Assembly: GCA_963691655.1 (NCBI GenBank)
Contig: OY829329.1
Span: forward strand, 9,562,708-9,626,707
Reading direction: 5' to 3'
Source of the DNA: Toxonevra muliebris
Lineage: Eukaryota; Arthropoda; Insecta; Diptera; Pallopteridae
DNA: 64,000 nt
The position numbers and the translations under genes are program-made. Under the pieces are notes generated by a model. The model was not told where the DNA came from, ran no database searches, and saw nothing but the letters and a program-made list of their open reading frames with translations. Numbering within the stretch: the first letter of the stretch is position 1; each line of letters starts with the position of its first letter. Below are positions 12,026 through 24,644 of the stretch, in pieces.

Positions 12026-12640
12026 GAGGAGTTACAAATGAGAACGCTCTCATGCTCTCATACTTAATTTATTTATTTACTCGCTGGTTTTTTCGCCGTC
12101 ACTTTAGCGTCTCCTTTATCTGCTTTTACACACACAAATTTGTGCTTGATTTTTCTCCTCGATTTTTACATATTTTCTTTTATTATATTGTTCCATCGTC
12201 AAGAGCTTTTCTACACAACGATTTCAACCGACCGATTTTGTATTTCTATTACTTCGTTTTTTTATTCGTTTTGCATGAGTGGAACAGAGATACAAAAGGC
12301 AAACGTCAAAAATCGTTGTAAAATTGTTGGTACAACTGATTTTGACTCGTTTACTTTCATCTTCCCACCCTCGCAAACCAACGAAAAATCGGTGAGAGAA
12401 AACGGTGTTTGTAAAAGTTGCCATAGTCTGTATTGTATTGTTGTTGTTGTTACTTTCCGTAAGCTCTTCATTTGAATGTAAGTAGGTGAGGCCTGTGTTG
12501 ATATGTAAATGAGAATGCTCTCACGCTCTCATACTTAATTTATTTGCTTGCGGTTTTTTTTTTTTTTGCTGTCTCCTTTGTTTGTATTGTATTGTTGTTG
12601 TTGTTAACTCTTCATTCAAATCTAAGCAGGAGAGATCTAT
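12026..12640 (+). repeat. Imperfect tandem duplication, second copy internally deleted
   Basis: AATGAGAA(C/T)GCTCTCA, CTCTCATACTTAATTTATTT and a T-rich segment, then TGTATTGTATTGTTGTTGTT and CTCTTCATT, occur at 12037-12475 and again at 12508-12620. The second copy lacks about 330 bp of the middle. Open frames within are low-complexity. Confidence 0.65.
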
Positions 12641-13121
12641 GTGGAGCAGAGCGACTTCATTTAACAGTTTTTTTTTTGAGAGGCTTGAATTCAGATTCAA
12701 GACAACAAACATAATTGGGGCGACAGTGACGACGATTTTTTTTTATGCTCTAACTTTATGAGGAAAAAGAAAAAAAAAAGTATGAAATCATGAAGTCAAC
12801 TCTTCGAAATACAACAAAACGCGTTGCCTAAAGAGAATTTCTTCCATTTTTTAATAACACAATGTTTTCTCTCATTAGTAAGAATTGTTCTGCAATACTT
12901 TCGAAAAAAAAAAATTTAAATGCTGCAAATTTTTCGGTAGAAAAATTAATAAATTTCAAAGTTTTTGGTTTTTATACACATAAATTTCTATTTTGAAATC
13001 CCAAAACAATCACCTACCCTTGTCGTCTTGATTGTGGGCGACTTTCTAGTCATCTGCAGCTGTCGCCTCAATCGAGTTCATACTCTGAGGCATGGCGTAG
13101 CAAATATGTATTCTGATCTAA

Positions 13122-13240
13122 TGATTGGTTTTCACTATATCATATTTGTCGTCAAAGAAAGAAAAAGAGAGAATTTCCCATATGAAATTTGTCAACACGC
13201 TGGCAAATTTGGTTAAATTCTACATAGTGAAAACCAGGCA
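13122..13240. mobile_element. TGCYTGG-family MITE, copy 2, with TAA duplication
   Basis: 119 bp. The left end TGATTGGTTTTCACTATATC pairs with the right-end complement TGCCTGGTTTTCACTATGTA. TAA flanks both sides (13119-13121, 13241-13243). A 3-bp TWA duplication is typical of PIF/Harbinger elements, so that assignment is a reasonable inference. Confidence 0.8.
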
Positions 13241-13470
13241 TAAGTCACGAAGGCATAGAATCAGGTTTATCTCTGAGTGGTTTAATTACAACGTTAAGTC
13301 CGAAAGGCTTGAGTTTAGATCTAAATCAGAGAAGCCTGAATTCAGTTTAACAGCTCTGAGTTAGAGATATCTAGACCCAAGTTGAAGCTGTATTTCTCTT
13401 AAAAAAAAAAAAAAACCGAAGAGTTTGGCCACGCTTGGTTGGTTTGGCAGTGTCTAAAACAAACGGTTAA

Positions 13471-13593
13471 CCCAGTAATGCTTAGAGTTGCCATATGGCA
13501 CCTTGTCGCTGACCCGTTCCTGAGACAGGTTCAAAAACAATTTTTTTCTCAAGTTGCTTTCTTCTACTTTGGTTGCCGCTCATCATTAATGGG
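13471..13593. mobile_element. piggyBac-like TTAA MITE, copy 2
   Basis: 123 bp between perfect TTAA duplications (13467-13470, 13594-13597). The ends CCCAGTAATG and, reversed, CCCATTAATG match. The interior GGCACCTTGTCGCTGA and the CAGGTT(C/T)AAAAACAAT segment are shared, inverted, with 20030-20127. Confidence 0.8.
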
Positions 13594-13599
13594 TTAACA

Positions 13600-15130
13600 A
13601 TCTGAATGGATTTAGTTTTTGGATCATCATGACAGATCGCTCCAATATTTACTTATTATTGTCAGTAACTTAAAACGAATGGAGATGGTGATTTACTTAC
13701 ATTAGAAATTGTATATATAGTGCACTGAATTTAAGTCATTAAAATTGGGAATTCATTAAAAGAAATCAAGACACTTTGGCACAATTTCTACGAATTATTG
13801 CAGTAGTGACAAGAAAATATAATTTTTTTTATAGTATACTTTTTGGCGAAGTTCAACAAGTAACTCAAAAATATTTCACCCATTGAATTTAATGATTTTT
13901 TTCTTAACATTTCACCCATGTTGTTTTGTAGTTTTTGCAGAGTCAATAAAATTGTCATTTCATTCTGGTTCCCGTTCATGTTTTGAAAAAGTTCTAATTG
14001 GAAATTTTTCATAGGCTTAAATCATTTCACATTTCAACCACACAAACTCAATGAACACAACACAATTCAAACATATAAAGATATGTATAGCAGATTTTTG
14101 TTTCTTCATTGATTGTGAGATGTTCATCTGCAGATGTGTGACTATAGATACAGACATATATCAGTAAATATGTATTTATGTATGTATGTATGTAAGTGTG
14201 CATGCCGGATAATCCTTTAAGTTGCATTGTTATTTTAGCACTAGTACCATCCTATGTTGGTGTTTAGTCATTTATTCTTATGCCAGTATTAAACTTACTG
14301 CACATACATATGTCTATATACACACATACATTGACAAAATAACAGACTATTGACCATTTCATTTGCAGCATACAATGCAAATAAATTAAGCTCAAGTGTA
14401 CCACGTACACACACTCGCACAAAGACTGCAGACTTCTGGTATTTTTATTTGAATTTATTTGTGCTCTCTTGTGGTGCATTCGCATGGTGGCATGTAGAAA
14501 ATACTGTTGCCTACATTTAGGCGACACTACAACAATGCAGAAAACGATGCAATTCATTTACTAGGAGGTATAAATTTTTTTCTAAACGATTTACAAGCGA
14601 GCAAAACAAGCTTGTGGAACATAGTCGTTTTTCTTTTTTTGTTTTCTTTGCTTTTTATTTTCATTCATTGTGTCCGCACACAAATTCGCTAACAATTGCG
14701 TTAATTATCAAAGTTGCATAAAAGTATGCAGTATTTTTTTTTTTTTGTTTTTTTTTTGGTGTGTGCAATTTTTAAAAGTTCATTAAAATCATTTGTTTTA
14801 AATTTTTCTATTTTACGCCAAGTTTTTTTTTTAATTCTTTTTTTTTTTTGTTTTTTTTTTTGTTTGTTTTATATTTTTTTTAGTGTTTCTTTTTCTTTCA
14901 TTTTGACTCTTCTTGTCTTTTGCCATATTTCGCAGATTTTTTTCTATTAACTGTTTGCTTTTTTATTTTTTCCCTGCTCATATTTAAATTTTTTATTATT
15001 ATCGGTTTTTTTTTTTCGTTTTCCTTCTGTTCTTCTGTTTCTCACTTGACTGTATGTGTTCAAACAATGAGTTGGCATGAATAGTAAATTTGATTATTTT
15101 TTTGGAATGAAAGTGAAATGCATGAATTTT
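13600..15130. other. AT-rich stretch ending in a T-rich tract
   Basis: No gene seen. CATA-type repeats near 14168-14192. The plus strand at 14733-15020 is dominated by T runs, which explains the Phe-rich frames. Confidence 0.55.
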
Positions 15131-15139
15131 TAGAAGTAG

Positions 15140-16120
15140 AGAGATTTTACTGGAATAGAAGGGGGAAATCTGAAGTAGAATGGCTCGACTAAGGTACAGC
15201 GACTGAACTGAAGCACAAGAATTAGACAAATTTAGAAGAACTGACTTGAAGTTGAAGATAATGAACTGAAGTCGAAAGGAATGAGCTGAAGTGAACGGGA
15301 CTGAGCTGAAGTAGAAGGAAGTGAACTGATGTAGAGGGTCTGGGCTGAAGTAGAAAGACTGGATGAAAGTAAAAACTGGACTAAAGTTATGAAACTGCAG
15401 TATAGACTGTAAACAGTAGAATAGACTGAACTGAAGTAGAAATGAAGACTAGAATGAAGTAGAAGAATCTGACCTCAAGTAGAAGGAACTAAACAGAAGT
15501 GGAAGATAATGAACTAGAAAGGATCAGAACAGCAGTAGAAAGATCTGGAGTGAGGTAAAAGGAACTGAAGTAAAAATCACTGAACTAACGGCAGAGTGGC
15601 AGCCTGCACTGAAGTAGAAGGACTGAACCGGAATAAGAGACTGGATTGAAGCAGAGAGACTTTTCTGATATAGAAAGACCGAACTGCAGCAGAAAAATCT
15701 GGACTGTGATAGAAGAATCTGAACTGAAGTAGAATAGTCTAGACTGAAAAAGAAAGTACTGACCAAGAGTTGAACACACTGAACTGAAATAGAAGAGACT
15801 ATGCTAAAGTAAAAGGGACTGAATTGAAATTGAAGGGACTGAGCTGTGGTAAAAGGGTCTAAAGTACTGAAGTAGAAGGGTAAAGCAGAAATAGTACTCT
15901 ACTGAAGTAGGAAAGCCGAACTGAAGTAGGTATGACTTGATTAAAGTAGAAAAATCCATATTGAATTTGAATAGAAGAAGCAGAAACTATGTTCGAAAAC
16001 AAGAATCTAAATTCAAGTAGAAAAAAATCGAGCTGAAATTGAAAGGGTGTAAGTCTAAAGCGTCTAAGTACCAAAAACATTGAACGGGAATATAACAAAA
16101 AATGTGAATAAAACAGCTGT
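15140..16120 (+). repeat. Degenerate minisatellite, CTGAACTGAAGTAGAAGG unit
   Basis: About 1 kb of purine-rich sequence in which (A)CTGAA(C)TGAAGTAGAA recurs every 18-30 bp with many substitutions, for example near 15205, 15285, 15310, 15425, 15612, 15727 and 15787. The open frames on the complement are Ser/Phe/Leu-rich repeat translations. Confidence 0.8.
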
Positions 16121-16580
16121 AATTAGTAGTAGTAGTAATTAGACCCCAGCAAACATTCTCGTATATTGTTTGTTATTTGCTTTTAATAGATAAAACTTAA
16201 AACCCTTTGACAAATATGTGCGCAAAAATTTATCATCTCGAAAAAAAAAATTTAGCACTTAGACCCTTTTGACTAACAACCCCTTCAATAACATCACAAT
16301 AGGCCTAAGATAGCCAGCGGGGAGAGTAGAAGGAGACCAAGGAGACAAAACCGTAGAAGTATCTATAAAGATTTTCACGTTCCAAAGACGAAAAAAAAGG
16401 GCCAGGATGGCCGCCTACCTCCTCAACAATCTACACCCCTTCAATTGATGTATATTAGAATAATCTGTACTAAAGTAGAAGAAAGTGAATTAAAAAAATT
16501 GTAAAATCAACACCAAAAGTGATAGCTAGAGCAAATGAAAATATGCACGAAAAACTTTTTGAAATGAAACTTCTTTAGCG
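16121..16580. other. Spacer, nothing recognised
   Basis: A short, relatively GC-rich block at 16305-16440 stands out from its flanks but has no recognisable gene or repeat unit. Confidence 0.5.
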
Positions 16581-16581
16581 G

Positions 16582-16981
16582 GGAAACGAGCTTTCATTGC
16601 ACTCAAACGAAACTAATAAGAAACCAAGTTATGCATGTTGTTGTTAGTGTTTAGCGAACGAGTTCATATCGGGATCGGCTACATACAATCAAGCAGAGAG
16701 TCGACTTCTTGCAATTGTAGTTGTAATTTTTGTTTAATATTGAGAGAGCTTTAGTGAGAGAGCTTGATTGCTTGCAGCTGGACTTTCCTCTCATATGTTA
16801 TATGCGTGTATTTGTATCGATAAGTGTAGATAGTATCAACAGCAAAAAAGCTTAAAAAAATAAAAAGAGGAAGAGTGCAAAAGCTTCAGCAACAACAACG
16901 GTCATGTTAAAAATCGCATGTGTATTAGTGAGAGAGCCGACTGAGATGCCTCTGCTTGATTGTATATAGCTGAACTTTCTC

Positions 16982-17020
<39 letters not shown>

Positions 17021-17136
17021 TTATAAACGTGTACTACGTCGTGTTTGTGTCGATAGGTGTAGAGAGTATCAACAGAGGAAAAGCAACAACAACAACAACA
17101 GCAGAGAAGAAGACTATAAAAACTTCTGCAGAATGT
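16582..17136 (-). repeat. Inverted partner of the 49.1 kb repeat
   Basis: Its reverse complement matches 49105-49655 over almost the whole length, including a diagnostic GTTGATACTCTCTACAC(C/T)TA occurring twice, ACATGACCGTTGTTGTTGCT, GAGGCATCTC(A/G)GTCGGC and CTAAACACTAACAACAACAT. The internal doubling shows an older tandem event. No coding capacity. Confidence 0.85.
16985..17016. repeat. (CT)n microsatellite
   Basis: A CT run of about 32 bp, longer than the equivalent run in the partner repeat at 49.2 kb. Confidence 0.95.
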
Positions 17137-17140
17137 GTAA

Positions 17141-17260
17141 TGCCTGGTTTTTTCATACGTCAAATTCAATCAAATTTGCCAACATGTTGGCACATTTCAT
17201 ATAGGAAATTCTCTCTTTCTCTCTCTTTGGCAGAGAATATGGCATAGTGAAAACCAAGCA
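17141..17260. mobile_element. TGCYTGG-family MITE, copy 3, inserted in the 16.6 kb repeat
   Basis: 120 bp, TGCCTGGTTTT at left and TGCTTGGTTTTCACTATGCC as right-end complement. It interrupts the repeat: AATGTTTTCTAGTAA after the MITE resumes the sequence seen uninterrupted near 49085-49105. Flanks are TAA and TTT. Confidence 0.8.
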
Positions 17261-17264
17261 TTTT

Positions 17265-20025
17265 AAATGTTTTCTAGTAATTTTCAAATAAACCACAAAG
17301 TTTCACGTCTGCCTTTCACGAGTGCCTACAGACATTGAATTTTTGATCTACAGTTAAAAATTTTTTTTTGGTTTTGGATTGGATTTTTAAATTTGTTAGG
17401 TATTTCCGTAATTTTCTTTCATACAAACAGAAATTATAAAACTCAAAGACAACAAAAAAAGATAAAAATTGTTTTCTTGCATATTCTCTCATCTTCGCTA
17501 GTTATGACTAAGATCGGTCATGCTGAAAGGCAATCAGAAATAAAATGATTTTTTTTTTTTTACTTTCCAAACTTTTTCGATACTCGACTGCTGATGAACT
17601 CATGCAAAAAATGTAGCGTTCAAGTCACCAACAGCCAGGTAATTTTTGTTTCCTGCAATTGATTTAGAAAACTGTTATTTTTCTTAGATATTGAATATTT
17701 TTGCATTAGAATATAAATGCTGAACTATTCCTAACAACTAGAAAGTTTCCAAATTACCAAAATTTTAATAAAGCTTCATTTCTAAAACCACAAATTGCTA
17801 AATAAATAATAAACCTTTCGTAATATTGCAACAGTTTCAAAGCATACACTTAGGCATACTTTTAATTTCAATTTAATTTTGTTTGATTTATAGCAACATA
17901 TTTAAATAAGGGTATGGAAAAAAAATCAAGACTTATTAAAAGCAAAGTTGATTGAAGCAGTCAGAAAATTTTACATTAGCCACAAAATCACTTAGCATAA
18001 AACATACTGACTGACTGCATTGAATGGCAGCAGTGGCACCTAAAAATAGGCACTACATATACGCCTTTCACAACTTAATGTCTATGTGCAAGTGAAGTAC
18101 CAAAATAAATTTAAATTCTTTATGCAGTAGGAATAAAATGCATCATCCTCATCCTCATTCACATCATCATGCAATCCTATATATATATATATATATATAA
18201 AAGTACCAAAAACAAAAAATAAAGTAACAAAATACAGCAAAATCCTAGAGTAACAACAACAACAAACTGAAACAAATTTTAAATACGACAACAACTACAT
18301 AACTAACAAGCCTAACACAAACATACATACTTACATACTCTTCCTCTATCAACACCTCTACACTGATTTTAAGGGCGGGGCGGCAGGGTTCGGGTTAAAA
18401 TTCGCAACCACAATGTTTGCCGCTACCTCTGTCACTATTGCGCGCTGCTGCGTTTAAAGTGCAAAATTTATGTTTGTATGTAATTACAGTGGCAGCTGAT
18501 GCATGTGTGCATAAGCTAACATGTGAACGTGTATATATGTGTTTGTGTGTGTGTGTGTATGGGTTACAAATAGGCTTCTTCTTCGTTAGCTACTACCACT
18601 ACTGCTGCTGCTTTTACTATGAGTAGTAAAATTTGTAGCCGGAAGTTGTGCAGTGAAGTGAGCAGGAAGTGCACTTGTTACCAATTTAGCTAATCCGTCA
18701 GATAATTAGAAATGTTGCTCATATACAAACACAGACACACATATAAATATATATAGACATACAAAAAATTCTCTCTCTCGTACAAACACATACAAGCATG
18801 TATATAAAATGAAATATATCACATGCCATACACACATATACATATGCAGATTTTTGCATTACGTGACACTTGATTTCCTAAGTGCATGTTGTGGATTATA
18901 TAAGCTTCGTATTTTTCGTACATATACATACACACATACATGTCTATGCGTTTATATGTGTATATGTGTAATGCGCTTTTCAATTTTCCATTTTTCTTCA
19001 TGCTGCCATATTTTCTTTTCCTTTTTTTTTCTCATGGTTTTTACTCTCTCTCTCTCTCTCTCTCTTTGGGTCTCTCTCGCCTCTCACTCTCTCTTTATAC
19101 CTCTCTCTGGCAATTTTTGTGGTTTGCACCTTATTAACGGCAAAATTTGCCTTGAGTTTACACACACACAACCACAAACATACTCTTACTTATATATGTA
19201 TATGTGCAGTCTATTTTTATAAGTGTATATATATACATATGTATATTTGCATTTGTGTGCATTTATGTATGAATTATTTTTTTACTACACCCAGCTTGAT
19301 GAGCTGCTGACAACGTGACATTTGCAAGAAAACCACATTTTTACGCTTAAGAAATTAGCGTTATATAAATTTTTTACACTTGTGTGGAACTTATTAAAAT
19401 TTTTTAATATTTCTCTTCTTCATCATCATCATCTTCTTTCGTCTACTTTGCTGCTTCTTTGCTGATGAATTGATGAGTAAGCAATTGCTACGTGAGGGAA
19501 AGAGGAAGAAGAAGAAGAAGCAATATTGCATAATATAAAATGTTTGGTTTATTATGAAATGTCGGTTTGCGTTTACTTGGCAGCATATACATACATAAAT
19601 TTCCCACTGATGCATATTAATGTGTTCAGTAAAAACATTTTTCATATTAAAAAAGGTTATTAAAAAAACAACATACATACATATAAAGCAAGTAGCAAGT
19701 GTATCAGGTAATAAGTAAGTGGCAAGTCATTTTACTTTTTAATTGGAAATTTATGCATAAACGTTGTGGCGAATGTTGTGGAAATTGCGCTTGCTAAAAT
19801 TTAAAGTTAAGTGCTCATCATTTTGATTTATTATTACAAGTAATAATAATAATAATAACTAATTTTTGTTATCTTTCTTTATGGTTTTTATGATTTCTGT
19901 TTGACATCAATAAAATGTTGTTAAAATTAGAATGGTTTGAACTGAGAACCTTTTTTAACCTATTCGGAACTGAATTTGTGAAATTTATCGCAACTGAACA
20001 ACAGTTTTCATGATTATATTTATAT
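17265..20025. other. AT-rich stretch with microsatellites
   Basis: (TA)n at 18178-18199, a TG run near 18538-18558, (CT)n at 19044-19065 and CATA runs. No gene seen. A block near 18370-18460 is locally GC-rich without a recognisable signal. Confidence 0.6.
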
Positions 20026-20029
20026 TTTA

Positions 20030-20127
20030 CCCATTAAGAAACCCAAAAAAGAAAGTAATTTGAAAAAAAAATTGTTTTTAAACCTGGCTCAGCGACAAGG
20101 TGCCAAATGGCATCAGACATTAGTGGG
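20030..20127 (-). mobile_element. piggyBac-like TTAA MITE, copy 3
   Basis: 98 bp, flanked by TTTA (20026-20029) and TTAA (20128-20131). Read on the minus strand it begins CCCACTAATG and continues into GGCACCTTGTCGCTGA, like 13471-13593, but is shorter by about 25 bp. Confidence 0.75.
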
Positions 20128-20570
20128 TTAAAGAAATTTATATCCCAAGACTAGAAAGAAGAAGAAAAATATTTAACAAAAAGCGAGTCCAAAAGAAGGC
20201 TTTAGAGCTTATAGAGCTCACCCATCCCCTCTCCCCTACATCCCTGCTACCCCTAAGGTTAAAATTCTGTGTAGAAGATTTCAAAGTTGGTTTTAAACTT
20301 TGTTTAATTTTTGGTCTGGTCAGAATTTTGAACTGAACTTTAGGTCTGAATTTCGCGTAAATTTCAGTATGATTTTTGATCTGAACTGGTTCTACATTTT
20401 GATCTAATTTTTAGTGTGAATTTTGAACTGAATCTTTGTTTGTTATTGGCCCTAATTTAAGACTGAGTTCTAGTCTGTTTTTAGTTTGATTTTTAGTCTG
20501 ACTTTTGATCTGAATTTTGCTTTGGCTTTTGATTTCAATTTATTTTGGGGCTCAACTTTAATCTAATTTT

Positions 20571-20762
20571 TAATCTGAATATTGAATCTAATTTCAAACT
20601 GAGTTTTTTGTATTTTTTAGTTTTATTTTAAGTTTAAATTTCGGACGAATTTTTGGTCTCAATTTTTAATCTGAATATTGAATCTAACTTCAAACTGAGT
20701 TTTTTGTATTTTTTAGTTTTATTTTAAGTTTAAATTTCGGAGGAATTTTTGGTCTCAATTTT
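20571..20762 (+). repeat. 96-bp direct duplication inside array 1
   Basis: Two units, 20571-20666 and 20667-20762, nearly identical (for example C/T and C/G differences only). A recent duplication inside an otherwise diverged array. Confidence 0.9.
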
Positions 20763-21080
20763 GGTTTAAATTTGGTTTGCTTTTATTCTGAATTTTTATT
20801 TGAGTTTTGGTTTTAATTTAGAACTGAATTTTAATCAGAATTTTTTTTGTCCGAATATTGGATTGAGTTTGGTCTGGTCGTGGTTTGAATTTTAATCTTA
20901 GTTTTGGCCTGTTAATGCTTCAAAATTAGAGCTCAAGTATGGTCTGAGTTTCTATTAGGTTTATAGCTGGAATTTTGGTTTAATTTTTCATCTGAATTGG
21001 AATTTTTTTTTTTTTTTGAACTGAATTTTGGTCTGAATTTTGGTCTGAATTTCGGTCTCATTTTTAGTCTAAACTGGGTC

Positions 21081-21255
21081 TAGGTTAGGTTCAGTGGCTG
21101 TCCGTCAGGACACACTTAGGCTAAATATGGCCCGTTGTTTACCACTTGGGTGTTTCATCCACCCTCTTTAGAACTTGAAAATTAGTTCAACCAATTAGAC
21201 TTTGTTATGAAATTAAGTAGGTCGCCTAGGTCGGTTGACCTCAAGTCGGATAAAC
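21081..21255. other. Foreign block inside array 1, starting TAGGTTAGGTTCAGTGGCTG
   Basis: About 170 bp with a different, more GC-balanced composition than the surrounding minisatellite. I associate the motif AGGTTAGGTTCAGTGGCTG with dispersed fly repeats from memory only. Ends and class are unclear; a SINE or an old MITE would fit. Confidence 0.4.
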
Positions 21256-21559
21256 TGAGTCTAAGTTATGGTTTTAATTTTGGTCAGTGATTGTTCCTAA
21301 TTTGGGTCAGAGCTTTGGTCTGATTTTTCATTTGAGTTTTAAACTGAATTTTAATCTGAGTTTTAAACTGAATTTTAATCTAAGTTTTAAACTGAATTTT
21401 AATCTGAGTTTTAAACTGAATTTTAATCTGAATTTTGATCTGATTTATTACCTACTTTTGGTTTGAGTTTTGGCTCGAATTTTAGTTTTACTTTTGGTCT
21501 GGATTTTGGTCAAATTTTTTATCTGATTTCCTGTTTTGTTTTTTTTTTTTTAAATTTTT

Positions 21560-24000
21560 ACATTTTATTTTTGGGGATTTTCATGGCCGATTTGTACCCG
21601 ATTATTTTTTCGGGTCCCTTTTTTTAATATTTCTCCTCTTGGAGATCTCTACGTGGCAGAAATTTAGCATAGTGTCTTAAACAGTTTCATTTATATGTTA
21701 ATTGTCATCTGAATTGATCGAATCTTTCATAAAATATTTACATAATTATATAAAATATATAAGCATATAAAATCGTAATCATTTCATTTCATTTCTAAAA
21801 AAAACTAAACGCACTCTTAATTTTGACCGTAGCAAGTTCTTTTGTTTGTACAAAAATATACCAATAGAAAAAAAACAACAACCTTATTACTTTTGTTGTT
21901 TGAACAGAAATAACGGAATAATTTTTATTTTACTGTACACTCATTGCTCATTTTGCAAATATATACACATATACATATACAAATATGTGTACACTCTTAC
22001 TTTGTTAGTGTAAATTTGCTCAGTTCTTCTCAATAGTACAAAAACAATTCTATACTCTCTCAAGTTTAACGTTTTATATTAGTTTGTGTTAGTGTGAAAT
22101 GAATCTCTTCATCGGTTTCTCTCATATCTCTAGGTAAGAAATGTAATTAGTGAGTACAGATTAGCATTACAACAAATACAATAAGGCAATAACAACACAC
22201 TGCTTTGTTGTTGTAAAGACTTTAACAAACGAAATGTAAACAAAGATTTTAATTGTATTGAGTCTCTTCATAGAAAAAAAAATTAAAGAAATGAAAGAGA
22301 GAGCTGGTGATGCTCTCATTTATTATATTTTTGATATGGACGCGAGGTTATAGAAAATTCTGCTTACACATAGTCATCAAGAGAGGATCAGTACTCATTA
22401 AAAATTAGTAGCTTTTTTTGTTGTAATTTGGTAATCATTAATCAATGACTTTTGAAAGTAATTGGATAACACTAAACGGAATTGTCTTCAGAGTTTATCC
22501 TGACTCATTTGCAATTTTAATTTTACACTGCAAAATATATTATATTGATATTTCTTTAATTTCTTGTATAAAATTCACCTAAAAAGTTTTTCAACAAAAT
22601 TTAATTCAAACGCAACAAGGACAACTTTCCCCAAAGAACCTTTGTCATATTTTTGTTCATTTTAGTTGTGTGTGTGTGACACTCTGACCAGTAAACCTCT
22701 TCTCCTAATTGCTGTAAATTTAAGTGAACAACCTTTTTAATTGGCTGAAAAAAAAAACACAAAAACAAAAACTGTTTATTGTTGAAACAACAATAAAAAA
22801 GCGGACAAATTATATAAAAAAAAAAAATAAACACACTTAATTTTTGTTGTTTTTTTTTGTACTTTTGGTTTCTTCTTTTGCTGCAGTAAATAAATCACAA
22901 TTATGTATAAGCCACAGATATAAAGACACATGCAAAAAAAGAAAAAAAAACAACAACAAAAAAGTAGTAGATTTCTACAAATTAAAGTAAAATGTGGCAA
23001 TTAAAAACGAAAATTGAAGAAAAAAGTTTTGATATTATTTTATACAATTTAATTTAATATTATTTATACCAAAAAAAAAAAAAAAAGAAAACAAAAAATG
23101 AGAAAGAAGATTTACTTAAATTTACACAAAACCAAAACGAAAATTTTTCCCACAATTATTTAAACAAAATTCAGAAATTTAAATGTCATTTTAAAATAGC
23201 CGCAATGAAAATGTAATTTGAGTGCAAAAAATTCATTGGCTCATATTAAATATTGAAAATAATTTGTGGCATGCAATATTATTTACGCGTAAATATGTGG
23301 CAATATATATATATACCTATGTATATATATGGTTGTTTGTGTGTGTGTGTTTATATGTATATATGTGTATACATTCATATTTGTATAATCTTTTACACCA
23401 GCTATATATGTGTGCCTCGTTTGAGAGAAGTTAGTAGCGACTGTAAAGGTTACACATACTGCAAATGCCACAGCTGGACACTTACAATTTGTGGTTAACA
23501 ATATTGTGGAATATTTATAATTATTTTTTTCCCCCTCTCTCGTCGGAAAATTCAAATGTGGTACGCTATATGAAGTATTAGTGTGTTCATAGTTGTTTGA
23601 AGTTAAATCTTTATACACCAGCTGAGATCAATAAGCTGCTGGGGAACTTTGAGGTAATCTACTTTGTACTTACCGTGTGGGAATCAATTTTCTGTCAAGT
23701 TAATCGCAGCTTAACTCATATAGAATGCGACCACAAGTTGTTAGCAACTCAAAACTTTGAATTAGACATGAAATTTTTGAGTCTTTCTGAAAAATACCTA
23801 GAACAATAAATCTAATTTTTTTCTTTTTTTTTAAGTGCAATTGAAATTAGTAGCGTGCAATTAAATTCACTTAAGTTTGCGTTATAAAATAGCTTTTATA
23901 TTTGAAATAAAATTAATAAAAAGCATATTGCAAGATTTATTAAAATATTGGAAAATAAATGCATTTACACAAAAACTCATACGGGTAAATGTGTTCACAC
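21560..24000. other. AT-rich stretch, no gene seen
   Basis: CATA/TATG runs near 21960-21990 and 23305-23370, A-rich runs near 22745-22960 and 23071-23086. No open frame has coding-like composition. Confidence 0.6.
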
Positions 24001-24059
24001 TCACACATACCCAGTTGAGCTTAGGAGTAATCATCAAGAGCTCTAAAGCGAGCAATGGA

Positions 24060-24440
24060 TTAGTACTAGAAGAGGGAACTTGAGGTCAATGACTTTTGAA
24101 ACAAAAAAGCTGGTCTCTTTGAGACAAAAACTTCGATATATCATACTTTAAGATCCGACTATAAATGCCAAAGATATGACGAATTTAAAAAGGCGACCCC
24201 TACGTTTTTTAACAAAAGTTTAAAGTTTGGGAGCTTTAATTTTCTGACATTAAGGTGGTGCATTAGGGTGGTAAGAACTGAGATCTGATAGGTTAATACT
24301 AGAACGGGATACTTGAGGTCAATGACTTTTGAAACAAAAAAATTAGTCTTCCTGAGACAAGAACATCGATATATCATACTTTAAGATCCAACTGTAAATG
24401 CCGAAGATATAACGAAAAATTTACAAAGGCGATTCCTACG
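24060..24440 (+). repeat. About 239-bp direct duplication
   Basis: TTGAGGTCAATGACTTTTGA, then CGATATATCATACTTTAAGA and TAAATGCC(A/G)AAGATAT, occurs at 24080 and again about 239 bp later at 24319, the second unit partial. Confidence 0.8.
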
Positions 24441-24644
24441 TTCGGTTAAAAAAAAAGAAAAATTTTCAAAATTGCCTTGCACAAATAAATTTGATTCGAA
24501 GGTGTGCGGCGCAATTTTTTTCTTCTGGTACGGTCTAATGTACATGCATAATAATATTACAATGTATTATTATGCATTACATATATACAATAAGAAACTT
24601 CTTAAAACACATAAACAGTTCCTGTTGTACTCACTTTTTATTCT

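Larger units (their letters stand above)
20270..21545 (+). repeat. Degenerate TTTTGGTCTGAA minisatellite, array 1
   Basis: About 1.25 kb in which TTTT(G/A)(G/A)TCTGAA-like units of 12-15 bp follow one another with heavy divergence. Cleaner stretches lie at 21021-21060 and 21340-21440. A 96-bp segment is duplicated head to tail at 20571-20762. The same motif, inverted, fills 36000-38420. Confidence 0.85.
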
